DNA of 45,026 nucleotides, taken from NCBI GenBank assembly GCA_904419495.1, contig CAJFRV010000009.1, forward strand, positions 1 through 45,026, in the 5' to 3' direction. Positions 40,719 to 45,026 of this stretch are shown piece after piece. The stretch's first letter is position 1. Every line of letters begins with the position of its first letter. The translations under genes and the position numbers were made by a program. The notes beneath the pieces are model-generated. The model was not told where the DNA came from. It made no database searches and was given only the letters and a program-made list of their open reading frames with translations. This DNA is from an uncultured Clostridia bacterium. GTDB lineage: Bacteria > Bacillota > Clostridia > TANB77 > CAG-508.

Positions 40719-42260
40719 ATGAAAGATAAATTAACGATGCTAATGATATTAGATGGATTTGGAGATAATCCAAATAAAGATGGAAATGCTATTAAATTAG
40801 CAAAAACACCAAATATTGATAGACTAATGAAAAAATATCCAAATACAGAAATTTATACAAGTGGATTACATGTTGGATTACCAGAAGGACAAATGGGAAA
40901 TTCAGAAGTAGGACATACAAACATTGGAGCAGGAAGAATTGTATACCAAGAATTGACTAGAATAACAAAATCAATAGAAGATGGAGATTTCTTCTCAAAT
41001 CCAGAATTTATTGCAGCAATTGAAAATTGTAAGAAACATAATTCTAAATTACATATTTTAGGATTGGTATCAGATGGAGGTGTTCATAGCCATAATCGTC
41101 ATTTATATGGATTATTAGAAATGGCTAAGAGGAGAGATTTTGAAAATGTATATGTACATTGTTTCTTAGATGGAAGAGATACACCACCAGCATCAGCAGA
41201 AAGCTACATTGTAAAACTAGAAGAAAAAATGAAAGAAAAAAATGTAGGAAAAATTGCAAGTTTATCAGGTAGATTTTATGCAATGGATAGAGATAAAAGA
41301 TGGGAAAGAGTTCAAAAATGCTATAATGCACTTGTTAATGGTGAAGGTATAAAAGCAGGAAGCGCTGTAAAAGCAATTGAAGATTCTTATCAAAAAGAAG
41401 TATTTGATGAATTTGTTGAACCAACTGTTATTTGCAATGGAGAAGAACCAATTGCAAAAATCGAGGAAAATGATTCTGTTATTTTCTTCAATTTTAGACC
41501 AGATAGAGCAAGAGAAATTACAAGAGCATTGGTAGATCCAGAATTTGATGGATTTGAAACAAAGAAAAATTTAAATCTATATTATGTATGTTTTACAAGC
41601 TATGATGAAACAATGCCAAATGTACATATTGCCTTCAAAAAAGAAGCATTACACAATACATTTGGAGAATATATTAGTAAATTAGGATATACACAATTAA
41701 GAATTGCTGAAACAGAAAAATATGCACATGTTACTTTCTTCTTTAATGGTGGAGAAGAAAAACAATATCCGGGAGAAGATAGAATATTAGTACCATCTCC
41801 AAAAGTAGAAACTTATGATATGAAACCAGAAATGAGTGCATATGAAGTAACTGATAAAGTATTAGAAGCAATCCAAAATGATAAATATGATAATATTATC
41901 TTAAACTATGCAAATACAGATATGGTTGGACATACAGGAAGCTTAGAAGCCGCTATAAAAGCAGTTGAAGCTGTGGATGAATGTGTAGGAAAAGTGGTAA
42001 GTTTAGTAGAGGAAAAACAAGGAAATTTAATTATAACAGCAGATCATGGAAATGCAGAACAAATGATAGATTATGCTACAGGAGAGCCACATACAGCACA
42101 TACAACAAATCCAGTTCCAATTATATTAGTAACACCAGATACAACTTTAAAATTAAAATCAGGTGGAAAATTAGCAGATTTAGCACCAACTATGCTTGAT
42201 CTAATGCATTTAGACAAACCAGAGGAAATGACAGGAGAAAGTTTATTAGATAAGGAATAA
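40719..42260 (+). CDS. gpmI: 2,3-bisphosphoglycerate-independent phosphoglycerate mutase
   Basis: 513 aa; [64 protein letters not shown]. Confidence 0.98.
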   Translation: MKDKLTMLMILDGFGDNPNKDGNAIKLAKTPNIDRLMKKYPNTEIYTSGLHVGLPEGQMGNSEVGHTNIGAGRIVYQELTRITKSIEDGDFFSNPEFIAAIENCKKHNSKLHILGLVSDGGVHSHNRHLYGLLEMAKRRDFENVYVHCFLDGRDTPPASAESYIVKLEEKMKEKNVGKIASLSGRFYAMDRDKRWERVQKCYNALVNGEGIKAGSAVKAIEDSYQKEVFDEFVEPTVICNGEEPIAKIEENDSVIFFNFRPDRAREITRALVDPEFDGFETKKNLNLYYVCFTSYDETMPNVHIAFKKEALHNTFGEYISKLGYTQLRIAETEKYAHVTFFFNGGEEKQYPGEDRILVPSPKVETYDMKPEMSAYEVTDKVLEAIQNDKYDNIILNYANTDMVGHTGSLEAAIKAVEAVDECVGKVVSLVEEKQGNLIITADHGNAEQMIDYATGEPHTAHTTNPVPIILVTPDTTLKLKSGGKLADLAPTMLDLMHLDKPEEMTGESLLDKE

Positions 42261-42266
42261 AAGGAT

Positions 42267-43313
42267 ATGTTAAATCACACAAAACAGATAAAAGAAATGT
42301 ATGAAGAAATACAAAGAAAATTACTATATATGATACCAGAAAAATGGGAAGCAATATATTTGTATAGTTCTGTTATAGAAGATGGTAAAAAAGAGCCAAC
42401 AGGAGAGTTATTTTTCTATTATATTCCGAAAGGAATATTTAGAAAAAATCCTGTTAATGTCTATGAAGTTCCAAGTAAATTTAATGTTGATGAAGAACAA
42501 TATTTAGAATTGGCCCAAAAATTATATGACGATATAAAGCGATTGAGAGAAGAATTTAAAAAAACAACTCAAGGAGAAATGTGGAGTAATCTTACTATAT
42601 CTATAACAAATATGAAGTTTCGAGCAGAATATAGTTATGAAGATTTAGTAAATAATGCTTTTAATAGCTATGAACGTCATGTAATATGGAGATATAAATA
42701 TTTGGAAATTGGACCAGAACAAGTTTCTAAAAAAGATAAAGATATATTATTTCGTTATTTTAATGGAGCAAGGACTTTAGCAGAAACAGAGGAATATAAT
42801 GCTGGTATTTATATAGAACAAGACACTAAAAATATTATAGAATATAATACCCAAGAAGATGAACTTGAAAATGATGGTTATATAAGAGAAGATGAAATAC
42901 AGCCTAAAGGAATGGAAAGAAAATATAATCAAATTCAAAGTCATAAAATAGAAAATAATTGGGATGCTAACTTTCGAAAAAAAGAAGAAACTATCTGGAG
43001 TCATGATAATAAATCTGCAAAACAATATATTATAAAAAATGGTAGAAATGATATATTAGAGGAAAAACAACAAGAAAATAGAATACATAATGATTTGACG
43101 ATAGAGAAAATGAAAAAACTGCAAGAAGAAATACAAGCAAAGAAAATAAATAAAGTACAAGATGAAATACCTAAACAGAAAATGAAAAAGATTGTAGAAT
43201 TGCCAAACAAAAATAAAAAAAGCAAAATCAAAAATGAAGAAACAAAAGAAGATTTTAATAGACCAATTAGAAATCAAATATTATTTTCAGAAGATGAAAT
43301 AGAAGAAGAGTAG
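42267..43313 (+). CDS. Hypothetical protein with charged, low-complexity C terminus
   Basis: 348 aa; folded N terminus (YLYSSVIEDGKKEPTGELFFYYIPKGI) then K/E-rich C terminus. Confidence 0.55.
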   Translation: MLNHTKQIKEMYEEIQRKLLYMIPEKWEAIYLYSSVIEDGKKEPTGELFFYYIPKGIFRKNPVNVYEVPSKFNVDEEQYLELAQKLYDDIKRLREEFKKTTQGEMWSNLTISITNMKFRAEYSYEDLVNNAFNSYERHVIWRYKYLEIGPEQVSKKDKDILFRYFNGARTLAETEEYNAGIYIEQDTKNIIEYNTQEDELENDGYIREDEIQPKGMERKYNQIQSHKIENNWDANFRKKEETIWSHDNKSAKQYIIKNGRNDILEEKQQENRIHNDLTIEKMKKLQEEIQAKKINKVQDEIPKQKMKKIVELPNKNKKSKIKNEETKEDFNRPIRNQILFSEDEIEEE

Positions 43314-43384
43314 AAAAGTTTTTAAATTTAGGTATTTTACCTAAAATGATATATACAAATAAAGTATTGAAAGGAGCAATAAAA

Positions 43385-44053
43385 ATGATTTATTCAAAAG
43401 AATTAGAAGAAATGTGTGTTGTAAAAAAAGGAGTAGACCATGGACCAGCACCAATTCCAGAAGAAGGAAAATGGGTAAAAGGTTTAACACATGGTATTGG
43501 ATGGTGTGCACCACAACAAGGCGCATGTAAATTAACTTTAAATGTAAAAGATGGTATCATTCAAGAAGCATTAATTGAAACAATCGGATGTTCAGGAATG
43601 ACACATTCAGCAGCTATGGCTGGAGAGATTTTAACAGGAAAAACAATATTAGAAGCACTAAATACAGATTTAGTTTGTGATGCTATCAATACTGCTATGA
43701 GAGAATTATTCTTACAAATCGTATATGGAAGAACACAAACAGCTTTCTCAGAAGGAGGACTTCCAGTAGGAGCAGGACTTGAGGATTTAGGAAAAGGTCA
43801 TACATCACAAGTTGGAACAATTTATTCAAGTACATTAAAAGGACCTAGATATTTACAATTAACAGAAGGATATATTGTAGAATTAGGATTAGATAAAGAT
43901 GATCAAATCATCGGATATAAATATGTTCATATGGGAAAAATGATGGATAACATCAAAAAAGGAATGGATCCAATGGAGGCTATTGAGAAAGCTTCTGGTA
44001 CATATGGAAGATTTGATGAAGCTGTTAAGAAGATTGACCCAAGACAAAATTAA
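43385..44053 (+). CDS. NifU/IscU-like iron-sulfur scaffold protein (GGGtGRT-associated)
   Basis: HGIGWCAPQQGACKLTLNVKDGIIQEALIETIGCSGMTHSAAMAGEIL; likely start ATG 43385. Confidence 0.8.
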   Translation: MIYSKELEEMCVVKKGVDHGPAPIPEEGKWVKGLTHGIGWCAPQQGACKLTLNVKDGIIQEALIETIGCSGMTHSAAMAGEILTGKTILEALNTDLVCDAINTAMRELFLQIVYGRTQTAFSEGGLPVGAGLEDLGKGHTSQVGTIYSSTLKGPRYLQLTEGYIVELGLDKDDQIIGYKYVHMGKMMDNIKKGMDPMEAIEKASGTYGRFDEAVKKIDPRQN

Positions 44054-44096
44054 TTAAAATCATATATGAATTTAAAAGAAATAAGGAGGAAATAAA

Positions 44097-45026
44097 ATGG
44101 CAGTAACATTTGAAAGTTATGAAAGAAGAATTGATCAAATAAAACCAGTAATGGAAAAATACGGAATAAAAGATTTTGAAGATGCATTAAAAATATGTAC
44201 AGATAAAGGATTTAATCCATATGAAATTGTAAAAGGAGTACAACCAATTTGTTTTGAAAATGCAGCTTGGGCATATACATTAGGAGCAGCAATTGCTGTT
44301 AAAAAAGGTTGCACAAAAGCAGCAGATGCAGCAAAAGCAATTGGAGAAGGATTACAAGCATTTTGTATTCCGGGTTCAGTTGCAGATGATAGAAAAGTTG
44401 GATTAGGACATGGAAACTTAGCATCAATGCTATTATCAGAAGATACAAAATGTTTTGCATTTTTAGCAGGACATGAAAGCTTTGCAGCAGCAGAGGGAGC
44501 AATTGGAATTGCAAAATCAGCAAATAAAGTAAGAAAAGAACCATTAAGAGTTATCTTAAATGGACTAGGAAAAGATGCAGCACAAGTTATTTCAAGAATT
44601 AATGGATTTACATATGTAAAAACAGAATTTGATTTCTTTACAGGAAAAGTAAAAGTAGTAGAAGAAATTAAATATTCAGATGGAGAAAGAAGTAAAGTTA
44701 GATGTTATGGTGCAAATGATGTTAGAGAAGGTGTAGCTATCATGTGGATGGAAGATGTTGATGTATCTATTACAGGAAACTCAACAAACCCAACAAGATT
44801 CCAACATCCAGTTGCAGGAACATACAAAAAAGAAAGATTAGCAGCAGGAAAGAAATATTTCTCAGTAGCATCAGGTGGTGGAACAGGAAGAACATTACAT
44901 CCAGATAATATGGCTGCAGGACCAGCATCATATGGTATGACAGATACAATGGGAAGAATGCACTCAGATGCACAATTTGCAGGAAGCTCATCAGTACCAG
45001 CACATGTTGAAATGATGGGATTAATC
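44097..45026 (+). CDS. GGGtGRT protein, truncated by window end
   Basis: Open frame from ATG 44097 to the window end (not in ORF track); MAVTFESYERRIDQIKPVMEKYGI..SVASGGGTGRTLHPDNMAAGPASYGMTDT. Confidence 0.85.
   Translation, partial: MAVTFESYERRIDQIKPVMEKYGIKDFEDALKICTDKGFNPYEIVKGVQPICFENAAWAYTLGAAIAVKKGCTKAADAAKAIGEGLQAFCIPGSVADDRKVGLGHGNLASMLLSEDTKCFAFLAGHESFAAAEGAIGIAKSANKVRKEPLRVILNGLGKDAAQVISRINGFTYVKTEFDFFTGKVKVVEEIKYSDGERSKVRCYGANDVREGVAIMWMEDVDVSITGNSTNPTRFQHPVAGTYKKERLAAGKKYFSVASGGGTGRTLHPDNMAAGPASYGMTDTMGRMHSDAQFAGSSSVPAHVEMMGLI

Overview
AT-rich, low-GC Firmicutes/Clostridia-like chromosomal window (45 kb), mostly housekeeping: a Lon-like protease, tRNA-Gly, a RAYT/Y1 transposase, rRNA methyltransferase, SecD/SecF, mutS2, scpB, proS, asnS, a cohesin/sortase/dockerin surface locus, a pyrimidine cluster (pyrE divergent from pyrB-I-C ... 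F ... K ... D), a glycolytic cluster (gapA, pgk, tpiA, gpmI) and a NifU-like/GGGtGRT pair. Two observations stand out. (1) Three otherwise intact genes (a pilin-like/DUF285 surface protein, an HD-domain protein and an ArsC/Spx-family protein) each need a +1 shift to read through. Each shift point falls exactly on an in-frame CGG codon (8019, 8670, 28905), and my manual scan found no other in-frame CGG in the annotated genes. This suggests CGG is an unassigned codon that triggers +1 frameshifting or CGGN quadruplet decoding. (2) A family of REP-like palindromes shares the core CTCCGTCCC(C), has flanks that differ but stay self-complementary, and sits beside a RAYT transposase. One copy is an 83-bp perfect inverted repeat whose two ends appear to supply the -35 boxes of the divergent pyrE and pyrB promoters. 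All calls are by eye, with no database search.
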